Notes: generated by a model not told the origin, from the sequence alone. A stretch of DNA of 64,000 nucleotides from Acinetobacter terrestris (GCF_004331155.1 NZ_SJNZ01000010.1:48224-112223), one strand, 5' to 3'. Shown: positions 46,389-56,513, numbered from the stretch's first letter. Translations and numbers: made by a program.

Positions 46389-47705
46389 ATGGCGTCATCA
46401 AATTCTATTCCTGCTTCGGAAGAAGTAGCTACAAACTCAAAATTCCGCGTACTCACTGCGAGTCTTGTTGGTACAACAATCGAATTTTTCGATTTTTATA
46501 TTTACGCAACAGCGGCAGTTCTTATTTTTCCTCATTTGTTCTTCCCTGCAAGTACAGATCCAACGACTGCAACTATTCAGTCTTTAGCAACCTTTGCTAT
46601 TGCCTTTATTGCCCGTCCAATTGGTGCTGCCTTATTCGGACATCTGGGTGACCGTATTGGTCGAAAAGCCACACTGGTTGCTGCATTACTCACCATGGGT
46701 ATTTCAACCGTGTGTATTGGCTTACTTCCAACCTATGCACAGATTGGTATTGTTGCCCCATTATTGCTTGCACTTTGTCGTTTAGGACAAGGGCTTGGTC
46801 TTGGTGGCGAATGGAGTGGTGCGGTTCTTCTTGCCACTGAAAATGCGCCTGAAGGCAAACGTGCCTGGTATGGCATGTTCCCGCAACTGGGCGCACCCAT
46901 CGGCTTTATCTTGGCCACAGGTTCATTCTTGACCCTAGGTGCATTTATGTCTGAAGCAGACTTTATGCAATGGGGCTGGCGCATTCCGTTTATCTCAAGT
47001 GCATTATTGGTGATTGTCGGTTTATGGATTCGTTTAAAACTACATGAAACCCCGGCATTCCAGAAAGTCTTGGACAAGCAAAAAGAAGTAACTATTCCAT
47101 TTAAAGAAGTCATGACCAAACACTGGCGCATGCTCATTCTGGGTACCATTGCTGCGATTTGTACCTTTGTGGTGTTCTATTTGACCACAGTATTCGCATT
47201 AAACTGGGGCACAACCAAGCTCGGTTATACCCGCGCTGAATTCCTGCAATTGCAATTGGTTGCTACCCTGTGTTTTGCTGCATTCATTCCCCTTTCTGCA
47301 GTTTTTGCCGAGAAATTTGGTCGTAAGGCAACTTCAATTGGCGTATGTATCGCTTCAGCGTTATTCGGTTTAGTGTTCGCAAGCATGCTTGAGTCTGGCA
47401 GCACCATTGTCGTGTTCTTATTCTTATGTACTGGTTTAGCGATCATGGGCTTAACCTATGGCCCAATTGGTACTGTACTTTCTGAACTCTTCCCGACTTC
47501 AGTTCGTTACACTGGTTCTGCATTAACCTTTAACCTTGCTGGTATTTTTGGGGCATCTTTTGCACCCCTGATTGCCACTAAACTTGCAACCACTTATGGT
47601 TTACAAGCGGTAGGTTATTACTTGACGGCTGCATCCATCCTTTCACTTCTTGCTTTCCTGGCGATGCGTGAAACCAAAAATGATGACGTAAACAACCAAG
47701 TTTAA
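46389..47705 (+). CDS. MFS transporter of the metabolite:H+ symporter (MHS) family
   Basis: 438 residues, 12 helices. MHS signature GTTIEFFDFYIYATAAV in TM1, the loop 2-3 motif GHLGDRIGRKATL, and RLGQGLGLGGEWSGAVL in TM4. Relatives carry organic acids or osmolytes such as alpha-ketoglutarate, shikimate or proline/betaine; specificity is not readable. TAAGG before the ATG; terminator after the stop. Confidence 0.87.
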   Translation: MASSNSIPASEEVATNSKFRVLTASLVGTTIEFFDFYIYATAAVLIFPHLFFPASTDPTTATIQSLATFAIAFIARPIGAALFGHLGDRIGRKATLVAALLTMGISTVCIGLLPTYAQIGIVAPLLLALCRLGQGLGLGGEWSGAVLLATENAPEGKRAWYGMFPQLGAPIGFILATGSFLTLGAFMSEADFMQWGWRIPFISSALLVIVGLWIRLKLHETPAFQKVLDKQKEVTIPFKEVMTKHWRMLILGTIAAICTFVVFYLTTVFALNWGTTKLGYTRAEFLQLQLVATLCFAAFIPLSAVFAEKFGRKATSIGVCIASALFGLVFASMLESGSTIVVFLFLCTGLAIMGLTYGPIGTVLSELFPTSVRYTGSALTFNLAGIFGASFAPLIATKLATTYGLQAVGYYLTAASILSLLAFLAMRETKNDDVNNQV

Positions 47706-47719
47706 TTTCATCAAATAAT

Positions 47720-47751
47720 AAAAAAACCAGCGTGATGACGCTGGTTTTTTT
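47720..47751. terminator. Bidirectional terminator
   Basis: AAAACCAGCG/CGCTGGTTTT stem with T7, between convergent genes. Confidence 0.9.
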
Positions 47752-47762
47752 ATGCTGTTTTT

Positions 47763-48107
47763 TCAGATCTGTTCATCGCTTAACATTTCCTGATACAGCT
47801 CTTCAAACACCTTTCGATCGCCACCGGCAGTGTAATAACTTGGAACAATGTAAGTCACCAGTTGACGGTATCTTTCCGTTGCATATAAATGCTCCAGAAA
47901 AGCTTCTACATGATTTTCATCAATCGCAAATGCCCTAATCAGTTGCTGAAACTTTTGATAAAACCTGCTGGCAAATGCAGGCGTATTGACTACATCGCTT
48001 TCGGCTTGCTGAAAAGCCTGCTCTAAAGCAATCAAACCGGCTTCAAGCTGTGCCGATTGAGCCGCTGTTAAAGCAAAAAACTGACCGACCTCTTCTGAAA
48101 AAGACAT
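47763..48107 (-). CDS. Conserved hypothetical helical protein (114 aa)
   Basis: 114 residues predicted almost wholly helical (SFSEEVGQFFALTAAQSAQ onward), soluble, without known motifs. Start at the ATG preceded by GGAGAAGAGT rather than eight codons earlier. Ends at a strong terminator. Function unknown. Confidence 0.65.
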   Translation of the reverse strand: MSFSEEVGQFFALTAAQSAQLEAGLIALEQAFQQAESDVVNTPAFASRFYQKFQQLIRAFAIDENHVEAFLEHLYATERYRQLVTYIVPSYYTAGGDRKVFEELYQEMLSDEQI

Positions 48108-48194
48108 ACTCTTCTCCTGTTGTATTCTCATTGTTATAAATCAATCTTGTTTTAGGGTATGTCAAAAATTGTTCCAGCAATCGATCTTGAACAT

Positions 48195-49205
48195 TTAAAT
48201 CAGCTCAATGACATCAATCGTTGGCGGCACCCGAAAACGAAACGGTACACCGACCATTCCTGTTCCAACCGTGACAAACACATCCGCATTTTCATGCTGA
48301 TACAAACCTTTCTTATGTCCCAGTATAGAAACTTTTTTCATGATGTAATTGGTCAACCAGGGCAGCTCAACTTGTCCGCCATGGGTATGTCCAGACAGCA
48401 TTAATGGATGTGTGGGTAACTTTGGCACCATATCCACCGTGTCAGGATTATGCGATAAAATAACCCAGGGCTTGTCTTGAGGCAAGTCAGGCATATAGCG
48501 CATATCGGTTTTACCTGCCCATAAATCGCCTACCCCCAATAAGCGAAATTCATCAAATTCCACCATCTGCCCTTCAATATCAATCACATCATTGACCTTT
48601 AAGGCATGTCTTAATAATTGCTGAATTGGAGGACCGGGATATTGTTCATCATGATTGCCATTGACCGAATAAACCGGTGCATTAATCTGTTTTAAAATGG
48701 CCAGTTCATCGGCAAGTTTGTTTTCGGGTTCATAGGTCCAGTCCCCGGCCACGACCACCAGATCCGGTTGCTGCTGATTGATCTTCTCGACAATAATTTT
48801 CAGTTGACGTTCATGCCCGGAAAATAGCCCGATATGTAAATCGGCAATCAACACCAATTTGACCGGACGCTGCATTTTCTGTTCGGGATTCAACTGATAT
48901 TGCAGGGTCTTAACGCAGACATGATGCGGTTCAATAAAGCGTGCATAAATGAGCACACTACTGAGCAGGAAGATAAACACAGCCTGGTGAATAGTGTAAT
49001 AGCCACTCCAACCGGCATACAGGCTAAAGAAAAATAAAGGCAGCAGTAAGTAAGATAAATAAAATGCCAGTAAATGGACAAAAGCTTTAAACGGATGAAT
49101 GGTTTCCGTACGCGTTTGACTGAGCCATGCTTGTGCCACACCCCAACATCCAAGCACAAAAAAAATGATATAAAAATAAAACACGACCGAGTCTGTATCC
49201 CACAT
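48195..49205 (-). CDS. Membrane-anchored metallophosphoesterase (YkuE-like)
   Basis: 336 residues. Three to four N-terminal membrane helices (about 5-105) precede a calcineurin-like phosphoesterase domain with all metal motifs: DLHIG, GDWTYE, GNHDE, LSHNPD and SGHTHGGQ. Homologues such as YkuE or YaeI hydrolyse phosphate esters, possibly lipid-linked. The catalytic domain likely faces the cytoplasm or periplasm near lipid; orientation is unclear. No operon partner. Confidence 0.87.
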   Translation of the reverse strand: MWDTDSVVFYFYIIFFVLGCWGVAQAWLSQTRTETIHPFKAFVHLLAFYLSYLLLPLFFFSLYAGWSGYYTIHQAVFIFLLSSVLIYARFIEPHHVCVKTLQYQLNPEQKMQRPVKLVLIADLHIGLFSGHERQLKIIVEKINQQQPDLVVVAGDWTYEPENKLADELAILKQINAPVYSVNGNHDEQYPGPPIQQLLRHALKVNDVIDIEGQMVEFDEFRLLGVGDLWAGKTDMRYMPDLPQDKPWVILSHNPDTVDMVPKLPTHPLMLSGHTHGGQVELPWLTNYIMKKVSILGHKKGLYQHENADVFVTVGTGMVGVPFRFRVPPTIDVIELI

Positions 49206-49316
49206 AATAATTTCTCTAGCAATAACGAAGATATGACATCATTCATCTATTCTAATATTTATCTTTTCACAGCTGGCAATTATACTCAAACCCAATTTTG
49301 GTATTGTTTATAACTT

Positions 49317-50951
49317 ATGGCGCAATCTTCCCACCCCACAACTCAACTCGATACTGGTAAATTGCGTCACTCTTCTACTTATAAATCTGCAGTATTGTTG
49401 AGTTGTAGCCTGATTGTAGGGATTCCTGCATGCACCACCCTGCCCAAGCAAACACCGCAACCGATTGAATATGCGTTTGATACCGAAACCAAACAAACCT
49501 CATTGGCTCAAATCATTTTACCGCTCAGAGAACAAAACCCCGACCTTACCGGTTATCATGTTTTATATGACCCCCTAGAAGCTATCGCGGCACGCATACA
49601 TCTTATTGATAAAGCAGAAAAAACCCTAGATTTACAATATTATATCTGGGACAACGATAAAATTGGCTCGCTGGCGCTGCATTCCATCATTCAAGCAGCA
49701 GACCGCGGTGTAAAAGTCCGTTTATTGATGGACGACAATAACGCCAAAAAGATGGAAGGCATTTATCTGGCACTCGATCAGCATAAAAATATTGATGTCA
49801 GACTCTATAACCCTTACCGTTTCCGGCATTACCGTGCCATGGACATGGTGCTGGATTTAAAACGCATTAACCGGCGCATGCATAACAAAAGCTTTATTGC
49901 AGACAACCAGATTGCTTTAATCGGTGGTCGCAATATGAGTAACCAATACTATAACGTCAGCGACAGTTATCAGTTTTCTGATGTCGATGTGATGCTGGTC
50001 GGCTCTGCATCCGATGAAATCATTCATTCTTTTGATGAATACTGGAATGATGATTATGCATTTCCAGTCCAGAAAATTGTCAATCCTCGGCATTATTCCT
50101 TGCGTTTCGACAGTCTAAAACAGCAACTGGAACAACATTCACAAACCATTACCGTTCAGAACTATCTTGATTTAGCCAACCGCTCACATGCCTTTGAAAA
50201 ATGGCTGAACAGTAGTATCCAGTTTGATTGGGTCAAGGCTGAAATCGTGAATGATTCACCGAGTAAAATCAGGGCAAAAGCCAAAAAAGAGCAACATCTG
50301 AATTTTCAACTGCTGAATCGTCTAGAAAAACCGGAACAGAGCGTTGACATTATTTCAGCTTATTTCGTCCCTGAAAAAAAGGGCGAAAAAATGCTGAGTG
50401 AACTGGCTCAAAATAATATTCATGTGCGGGTGCTCACCAACTCTTTCACAGCCAATGATGTGTTTTTAGTGCATGCTTTTTATGGCAAATATCGAAAGAA
50501 TTTATTAAAGAATGATGTCGAGTTATATGAGTTTCTGTCTGCGCCGGAAACTGAAAACTTGAATGCCAATACCGATGAACTGGCAGCAAAGGCCAAGGTC
50601 AGTTTAAAGGGTTTAAGCCGTTCCAGTCTGCATGCCAAACTGATGGCGATTGATCAAAAGCAGGTTTTCATTGGTTCTTTCAATTTCGATCCACGTTCTG
50701 CCTATTTAAATACGGAAATTGGCGTATTGCTGGATAGCCCGAATTTAGCCAAATCCGTGCACCAAACCATGGATCAAAATTTATCCAAATATGCGTATAA
50801 ACTGGTTCTAGATGCCAACAACAAAATCAACTGGAAAATTAAACGTCATGATGGCAGCATCAAGACTTATCACAAAGAACCGAAAATGAAATGGTGGCAA
50901 AAAGCAGGCGTTAAGGTGATTTCGTGGTTGCCACTCGAAGGCTTTATGTAA
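49317..50951 (+). CDS. Phospholipase D-family protein, putative lipoprotein
   Basis: 544 residues with two HKD half-sites: RMHNKSFIADNQIALIGGRN and SLHAKLMAIDQKQVFIGSFN, each H-x-K-x4-D. The N terminus has a hydrophobic stretch ending GIPAC, which could be a lipobox, placing it at the envelope; the 30-residue polar extension before it is unusual for a lipoprotein. Cardiolipin-synthase-like or phospholipase D activity is expected. Next to a PlsC-like acyltransferase on the opposite strand. Confidence 0.85.
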   Translation: MAQSSHPTTQLDTGKLRHSSTYKSAVLLSCSLIVGIPACTTLPKQTPQPIEYAFDTETKQTSLAQIILPLREQNPDLTGYHVLYDPLEAIAARIHLIDKAEKTLDLQYYIWDNDKIGSLALHSIIQAADRGVKVRLLMDDNNAKKMEGIYLALDQHKNIDVRLYNPYRFRHYRAMDMVLDLKRINRRMHNKSFIADNQIALIGGRNMSNQYYNVSDSYQFSDVDVMLVGSASDEIIHSFDEYWNDDYAFPVQKIVNPRHYSLRFDSLKQQLEQHSQTITVQNYLDLANRSHAFEKWLNSSIQFDWVKAEIVNDSPSKIRAKAKKEQHLNFQLLNRLEKPEQSVDIISAYFVPEKKGEKMLSELAQNNIHVRVLTNSFTANDVFLVHAFYGKYRKNLLKNDVELYEFLSAPETENLNANTDELAAKAKVSLKGLSRSSLHAKLMAIDQKQVFIGSFNFDPRSAYLNTEIGVLLDSPNLAKSVHQTMDQNLSKYAYKLVLDANNKINWKIKRHDGSIKTYHKEPKMKWWQKAGVKVISWLPLEGFM

Positions 50952-50987
50952 GCCTTCACTTGTCTGGGATTGATTTTTAGTGCGCGT

Positions 50988-51797
50988 TCAAGTTGGGCTT
51001 TTAATCACTTTTTGATGTAATCGTGTTAGGCCTTCAGTCATTCTATCTTGAACTTCTTGAGTCAGCGTTTCGACCGTATGCCCTTCAGGAGAGATTGCCG
51101 GCAAGGCCATTAAATGCGCTTTCACTTTAGGCATTTCCAGGACTTTTTTGACGTGGTCGGCAAAGCTTATATCATTAATAAACGGCGCCACCAGATCCAG
51201 TTGTCCGTGTTGATTCACATAACAAATTAAGCATATTTGCACGGGACGATTGGCTTCAATGGCTGCACCTAGAATCCGTCCATAAATTTTTTTAATTCTT
51301 GAGCCATCTGAAGTGGTCGCTTCAGGGAAAAACAATACTGGAATATCCTGTTTTAAAAATTCAGTAATTTGCTGTTTAATTTTAACCGAATCGCCAGAAC
51401 CACGTTTAATAAACAGTGTCCCACCGCCCTTGGCCAGTTTGCCAAGTAATGGCCATTGTTCAATTTCCGCTTTGGCTAAAAAGAACACCCGAGCACCAGA
51501 ACCCAAAACAGCAACGTCAAGCCAGGAAATGTGATTGCTCACCCACAGTGCCGGCTCACGCGGAATTACACCATGTATCTGAATTTCAAGATTAAAAACT
51601 TGGCATAACTTACGGCAAAAATGCTGCACATAACGTGTATTACACGGATTATTCGGGTCTTTATATAAACGATGGCGAAAAACCAGATAAAATCCTTGTG
51701 CAATCGCAGCGACAACCGCCAATAACTTTTTACTATATAAGAAAAATTTAGACATACTATTTAACGGCGAACTTTCAGTTACAGAGGGTTGAGTCAT
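50988..51797 (-). CDS. 1-acyl-sn-glycerol-3-phosphate acyltransferase (PlsC family)
   Basis: 269 residues. Acyltransferase box NHISWLD (H-x4-D) and the substrate motif FFPEATTSDG are intact; KRGSGDS lies between. One N-terminal membrane-associated helix. It transfers an acyl chain to lysophosphatidic acid or a related lysolipid, including ornithine lipids in some relatives. Start is uncertain: ATG at 51797 has a weak ribosome site, and MSKFF 14 codons in is possible. Confidence 0.85.
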   Translation of the reverse strand: MTQPSVTESSPLNSMSKFFLYSKKLLAVVAAIAQGFYLVFRHRLYKDPNNPCNTRYVQHFCRKLCQVFNLEIQIHGVIPREPALWVSNHISWLDVAVLGSGARVFFLAKAEIEQWPLLGKLAKGGGTLFIKRGSGDSVKIKQQITEFLKQDIPVLFFPEATTSDGSRIKKIYGRILGAAIEANRPVQICLICYVNQHGQLDLVAPFINDISFADHVKKVLEMPKVKAHLMALPAISPEGHTVETLTQEVQDRMTEGLTRLHQKVIKSPT

Positions 51798-52181
51798 AGA
51801 TTAATCACTAATTTACCAGACACAGTCTTCATCATTTATTTTCTGCCATTCTATACTGTTCATTTTGATCTTGCATTGATCATAAAAACCGAACTTTGCT
51901 TTTTTTAATGGAATGAGGAAAATCTATAAACACGAGACGTTAATCTAAAACAAAAATTATACGAATAGACTGCTATCATTTACCAAGCCAATTGATCAAA
52001 AAATAATAAATACTATCAATATCTTAATATTAATTTAAAAATGATAAATCTTAGATTTGGGCCAGATATTTTGATTTACTCAATGTTTTTTTGGCTTAGT
52101 TGAGCAAGCCTGCTGTATTTTTCACTATCCCTGCTTATTTTCTACTAGAATGAAGTTTTAACGTAGTTGAGATAGCATTTA
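51798..52181. other. AT-rich divergent intergenic region
   Basis: 384 bases upstream of both plsC-like and hflX genes. No gene, RNA or clear promoter pair recognised. Confidence 0.4.
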
Positions 52182-53513
52182 GTGGAATATATTGAGCGAC
52201 ATCAAGGTGGCGAACGTGCCCTATTAGTAAGTGTCTCTGTGCAAATTTTAGATGACCTTGATGCAGAAGAATTTCGCTTATTGGCCCAGTCAGCGGGTGC
52301 TGAAATTGTAGAACATATTACCGCTCAACGTATCAAGCCTGACCCAAAACTGTTTATTGGCTCGGGTAAAGCAGAAGAAATCGCGGAGCAAGTTAAAGAA
52401 TTAGAAATAGATTTGGTCATTTTTGATCAGACCCTGAGTCCTTCCCAAGAACGTAATTTAGAACGAGTGATTCAATGCCGCGTGATTGACCGTACACGGC
52501 TTATTCTCGACATTTTTGCCCAACGCGCCCGTACGCATGAAGGTAAGCTTCAAGTTGAATTGGCACAATTGGATTATTTGTCTTCACGACTGGTCGGCAG
52601 CGGTATCAGTTTAGATAGTCAAAAAGGCGGGATCGGTTTACGCGGACCGGGTGAAACACAACTGGAAACGGATCGTCGTTTACTCCGTTTACGCATTGGA
52701 CAATTAAAAGACAAACTGGAAAAAGTTCGTCAAACCCGTATGCAAGGTCGTTCTGCACGCCAGAAAGCCGCTATTCCAACGGTATCCCTTGTCGGTTATA
52801 CCAATGCGGGTAAATCGACATTATTTAATATATTGGCGCGCTCTGATGTTTATGCGGCAGACCAACTATTTGCAACACTCGATCCAACTTTACGCCGTTT
52901 AAATTGGGATGGGATTGGTGCCTTGGTTCTGGCCGATACCGTGGGTTTTGTCCGTAACTTGGCCCATGCCTTGGTCGAATCCTTTAAAGCCACACTTGAG
53001 GAAACGGCTGAGGCGACCTTGCTGCTGCATGTCATTGATTCCAGCAGCCCAGATATGTTGGAACAAATTGAAGCCGTAGAATCGGTGTTAAAAGAAATTG
53101 GTGTCGATGTTCCGGTACTGCGCGTCTACAACAAAATCGATATCAGCGGTGAAGATGCCAAAATTGTGTATGCCAAACCGCACTTGCCCGATCGTGTCTA
53201 TGTATCTGCACACGCCAACCAAGGCTTGGACTTGTTACGCCAAGCCGTTCAGGAATGCTTGATGGGACAGCTGCAAAGTTTCGAGCTGGTGTTAAAACCC
53301 GAATATGGAAAATTGCGCACCCAACTGTATGCGCTAAATGTCATTCAGACTGAACATCATGATGATGAAGGCAACCTGCATTTACACATCATTATTGCCC
53401 CACAAAAACTGGAGCAACTGATTAAACAGGCCCATTTACCGATTGATGAAATTCTGGGAAAAAAAGCCATCCAATTTAAAAAACCGCTTGAGGAATTTGA
53501 AATCAAAAGATAA
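52182..53513 (+). CDS. hflX: Ribosome-associated GTPase HflX
   Basis: 443 residues. N-terminal HflX domain with the Gly-rich GSGISLDSQKGGIGLRGPGETQLETDRR, then a GTPase domain: G1 GYTNAGKST (205-213), G3 DTVGFV, G4 NKID. It splits stalled 70S ribosomes. Start is GTG, with GAGAT upstream. The usual hfq neighbour is absent. The following LrgA-like gene starts 43 bases after the stop. Confidence 0.93.
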   Translation: MEYIERHQGGERALLVSVSVQILDDLDAEEFRLLAQSAGAEIVEHITAQRIKPDPKLFIGSGKAEEIAEQVKELEIDLVIFDQTLSPSQERNLERVIQCRVIDRTRLILDIFAQRARTHEGKLQVELAQLDYLSSRLVGSGISLDSQKGGIGLRGPGETQLETDRRLLRLRIGQLKDKLEKVRQTRMQGRSARQKAAIPTVSLVGYTNAGKSTLFNILARSDVYAADQLFATLDPTLRRLNWDGIGALVLADTVGFVRNLAHALVESFKATLEETAEATLLLHVIDSSSPDMLEQIEAVESVLKEIGVDVPVLRVYNKIDISGEDAKIVYAKPHLPDRVYVSAHANQGLDLLRQAVQECLMGQLQSFELVLKPEYGKLRTQLYALNVIQTEHHDDEGNLHLHIIIAPQKLEQLIKQAHLPIDEILGKKAIQFKKPLEEFEIKR

Positions 53514-53556
53514 ATCGGTTAAAACGTGATAAGTATAATTTTAAAGTTTGGTAAAA

Positions 53557-53928
53557 ATGGACTGGATAAAAACAATCGACTGGCCAGCATGGATTGGGAC
53601 GCTGGCCTTAATCATCTGCTTCCGTGAGGGAGCAGTATGGTTAATGACGCAATTTAATCATCCTGAACTGGGTAATTTGGTCGGCTTGATTAGCTTGTTG
53701 CTGTGCTTGTCTATTTGGAGAAATGTCCACAAATTACCCGCGCGTTTAGTCGATACCAATAACAAAATCATGAAAGAAAGTGCCTTTGCTTTTTTACCGA
53801 TCAGTGCCGGCTCATTGATTATGTTGGTACACATGGGAAAGGAAATTCCTGTTTTTCTTGGGGTGATGGTTATCAGTACCCTGATTCCATTATGGGTTTA
53901 CGCAAAAATGGCCAAGCGCTGGTTATAA
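53557..53928 (+). CDS. LrgA/CidA-like small membrane protein
   Basis: 123 residues with four hydrophobic segments. The stretch HPELGNLVGLISLLL and the later SAFAFLPISAGSLIML resemble the LrgA/CidA holin-like family, and a LrgB gene follows by seven bases, the classic arrangement. ATG chosen over a TTG three codons upstream. Function in murein-hydrolase control or metabolite export is by family analogy. Confidence 0.75.
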   Translation: MDWIKTIDWPAWIGTLALIICFREGAVWLMTQFNHPELGNLVGLISLLLCLSIWRNVHKLPARLVDTNNKIMKESAFAFLPISAGSLIMLVHMGKEIPVFLGVMVISTLIPLWVYAKMAKRWL

Positions 53929-53935
53929 GGGAAAT

Positions 53936-54613
53936 ATGATGTTAGCAGTACTCTACGGTTTTATATTGACCCTGTTCGCCTACCTGATTGCCAAACCTTT
54001 AAATAAAAGGCTTCCACAAGTTCCTGTCATTGTCATCGGCATGTTTTTCATTATTGGATTGCTGTTTGTGTTTGGGATTCCTTACCAATCTTATATGACA
54101 CAGGTCAATCCTCTGTTTAATCATTTGCTTGGCTATGTCACCGTTGCCTTGGCCATTCCGCTTGCAGCCATGCGTTATGATGACTTACCACTCAAAGCCA
54201 TTGTTGGTATTTTGGTTTTTGCCAGTATTAGTGCGGTGGCTTTACCAATGGGACTTGCCTATTTATTGCATATGTCTGACGCTAGCATTATGGCATTTGC
54301 AACTCGGGCGGTAACAACCCCTATTGCCATTAATATCGCCACACTGTTACATGCCCCACTGAGCTTGGTCATTTTAATTGTCATTTTATCAGGCGTAATT
54401 GGCGCTGCTTTTTCGCCATTTATCTTGCGTCATATTAACGATGAAAGAGCCTCTGGTCTGGCATTAGGCTTGGCCGCACATGCCATTGGAACTGCACAGG
54501 CATGGCAACGAGGCAGTGTGGCAGGCCGTTATGCGGCTTTTGGCATGGCAGTAAATGCCGTCTTCACTGCCATCTGGTTGCCAACGTTTATACTCTATTT
54601 GCAAAAAATGTGA
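53936..54613 (+). CDS. LrgB/CidB-family membrane protein
   Basis: 225 residues, seven to eight helices. The LrgB signature is evident: ATRAVTTPIAINIA, ILSGVIGAAFSPFIL, and LALGLAAHAIGTAQAWQRG with FGMAVNAVFTAIWLP. Paired with the LrgA-like gene, probably one transcript also including hflX. The family modulates autolysis and, in some organisms, transports glycolate or pyruvate. Confidence 0.87.
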   Translation: MMLAVLYGFILTLFAYLIAKPLNKRLPQVPVIVIGMFFIIGLLFVFGIPYQSYMTQVNPLFNHLLGYVTVALAIPLAAMRYDDLPLKAIVGILVFASISAVALPMGLAYLLHMSDASIMAFATRAVTTPIAINIATLLHAPLSLVILIVILSGVIGAAFSPFILRHINDERASGLALGLAAHAIGTAQAWQRGSVAGRYAAFGMAVNAVFTAIWLPTFILYLQKM

Positions 54614-54698
54614 CTGGGACTTCATTAATATACATTTATATAGTCAAAATTTAACCTTATGATAAAAACTGTTCATAAAGTTATCGAAAGGTTTTTTG

Positions 54699-55145
54699 AT
54701 GAGAAATTTCAAAATTTTAGCAGCGCTACTTCTATCTGTCAGCAGTAGTGCTGTTTTTGCAGAAGACATTTCAGGAAGCTGGAAAAATATTGATGATAAA
54801 ACCGGTTCTTCAAAAGCGATTCTTGAAATTCGTCAAGAAACCAACGGTACTTATACCGCAAAAATTGTAAAAGTCACTCCCCGTCCAGGCTACACAGCCA
54901 AAGAAAGCTGTGTAAATTGCCCAGCGCCTTATACAGACAAACCTATTTTAGGCATGGATGTTCTAAAAGGCTTAAAACCCGCAGCAGGATCCAATTTTAC
55001 TCAGGGCAAGATTATTGATCCCCTGAGTGGCCACATCTACAGTATGAAAGCGAAATTAAGCCCGAATGGTAAGCGCTTAACCTTGCGTGGTTATGTCGGG
55101 GTTTCAGCTTTGGGCCGTAGCCAGACTTGGATTAGAAACGACTAA
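54699..55145 (+). CDS. DUF2147 secreted protein, array copy 1
   Basis: 148 residues. Signal peptide cleaved after VFA; mature domain opens ISGSWKNIDDKTGSSKAILEI and contains PRPGYT, a Cys-x2-Cys (C71/C74, CVNCPAPYT) and the C-terminal GKRLTLRGYVGVSALGRSQTW. DUF2147 is a small beta-barrel-like periplasmic domain of unknown function. ATG follows AAAGG; a TTG one codon upstream is ignored. First of five paralogues; its upstream DNA lacks the promoter shared by copies 2, 4 and 5. Confidence 0.88.
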   Translation: MRNFKILAALLLSVSSSAVFAEDISGSWKNIDDKTGSSKAILEIRQETNGTYTAKIVKVTPRPGYTAKESCVNCPAPYTDKPILGMDVLKGLKPAAGSNFTQGKIIDPLSGHIYSMKAKLSPNGKRLTLRGYVGVSALGRSQTWIRND

Positions 55146-55232
55146 ATATGACAAAAAGTCGCACTATGTAGCTTTATTCTTCCCTATTGTTTAAATAATT
55201 CACATTATTTTTCATTTTCATGAACTAATAGG

Positions 55233-55260
55233 TTGACTGATCTTTAAACGATCATTATAT
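55233..55260 (+). promoter_or_regulatory. Promoter of DUF2147 copy 2
   Basis: TTGACT, 16 bases, TTATAT, 47 bases before the ATG. Same design as the boxes before copies 4 and 5. Confidence 0.6.
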
Positions 55261-55307
55261 CTTTATATAGATAATAAAAATATTTTTCCACATTCACAGG
55301 AATTGAT

Positions 55308-55754
55308 ATGAAGAAGAATCTATTATGTGCGGTTTTTGCTAGTGCAGTTTTTAGTGGGAGTGTGTTAGCAGATGATATTAGCGGAACCTGGAAAACCATT
55401 GACGATAAAACAGGCTCGTCAAAAGCAATTTTGGAAATGCGCCAAGAAACCAACGGTACTTATACAGCAAAAATTATCAAAGTAACCCCGCGCCCGGGAT
55501 ATACCCCAAAGGAGACCTGTGTAAACTGTCCCGCACCTTATACCAATAAACCCATTTTAGGCTTAGATATTCTAACCGGCTTGAAAGCTGCCAATGATAA
55601 CCACTTTGTAAATGCCAAAGTTCTTGACCCACTCACCGGTAAAATTTACAGCGGAAAAGCGAAATTAAGTGCCAATGGTAAACGTCTCACGCTACGTGGT
55701 TATGTGGGCGTTTCTGCACTTGGTCGTAGTCAAACATGGATTAAACAAGATTAA
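55308..55754 (+). CDS. DUF2147 secreted protein, array copy 2
   Basis: 148 residues, closest to copy 1 (shared ISG-W-IDDKTGSSKAILE and RQETNGTYTAKI). Signal peptide ends VLA before DDISG. Cys-x2-Cys is CVNC in the same place. AGGA lies before the ATG. The 162-base gap to copy 1 carries its own promoter, so this is a tandem gene rather than an operon member. Confidence 0.88.
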   Translation: MKKNLLCAVFASAVFSGSVLADDISGTWKTIDDKTGSSKAILEMRQETNGTYTAKIIKVTPRPGYTPKETCVNCPAPYTNKPILGLDILTGLKAANDNHFVNAKVLDPLTGKIYSGKAKLSANGKRLTLRGYVGVSALGRSQTWIKQD

Positions 55755-55903
55755 ATTATGCTCATTACAATTCAGCATAGAGGATTAGTGTGGTACGAAT
55801 AAGCGCTTCAATTTTTATCTCAAACGATTGCTTAATTTCGTATCGCTCCTCCAACTTAAAATAAGTTAACAGGATCGTGAACTTATATAAATAAGGAAAT
55901 TTT

Positions 55904-56353
55904 ATGAAAAAAATGGCAATCGCGACTACATTTCTTGTAGCACTCATCAGCAGTTTTTCGGTTTTTGCTCAGGAGATCGCTGGTACTTGGATCCAAATTG
56001 ATGATAAAACAGGTTCACCTAAGGCACTGATTGAAATTGAGAAACAAAGCAATGGATCTTATTCCGGAAAAATTATCAAAGTAACCCCACGCCCAGGTTA
56101 TACACCCCGAGCAACATGTTTCCGTTGCCCTCCGCCCTACACAGATCAACCGATATTGGGATTAGAAGTGTTTAAGGGTTTACAACATATCAATGGAAAT
56201 AATTATGCCAACGGCCGGGTACTGGATCCTTTGACAGGAAAAATATATGGCTTGAAAGGACGAGTTTCCGCCAACGGTAAACGTTTTATATTACGCGGTT
56301 ATGTGGGAATTTCTGCCTTGGGCCGAACTCAAACCTGGATTAAAAGTGATTAA
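55904..56353 (+). CDS. DUF2147 secreted protein, array copy 3 (most divergent)
   Basis: 149 residues. Signal peptide ends VFA before QEIAG. Keeps PRPGYTPRATC and a Cys-x2-Cys, but as CFRCPPPYT, and the end reads GKRFILRGYVGISALGRTQTW. Substitutions cluster in the middle third. AAGGAA before the ATG. No TTGACT/TAATAT box is visible upstream. Confidence 0.87.
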   Translation: MKKMAIATTFLVALISSFSVFAQEIAGTWIQIDDKTGSPKALIEIEKQSNGSYSGKIIKVTPRPGYTPRATCFRCPPPYTDQPILGLEVFKGLQHINGNNYANGRVLDPLTGKIYGLKGRVSANGKRFILRGYVGISALGRTQTWIKSD

Positions 56354-56439
56354 TCCTGAAAAAAAGCCGCGTTATATGGCTTTTCATTCATTATTATTTA
56401 AATATTTCACATTATTTTGATTTTTTATGACGCAATATA

Positions 56440-56467
56440 TTGACTAATTCTTAAACGCTCATAATAT
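56440..56467 (+). promoter_or_regulatory. Promoter of DUF2147 copy 4
   Basis: TTGACT, 16 bases, TAATAT, 46 bases before the ATG; flanking bases also match those before copy 2. Confidence 0.6.
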
Positions 56468-56513
56468 GGTCTTATGGATAAAAAAATTACTCTCCACAGT
56501 CGAAGGAATTGAT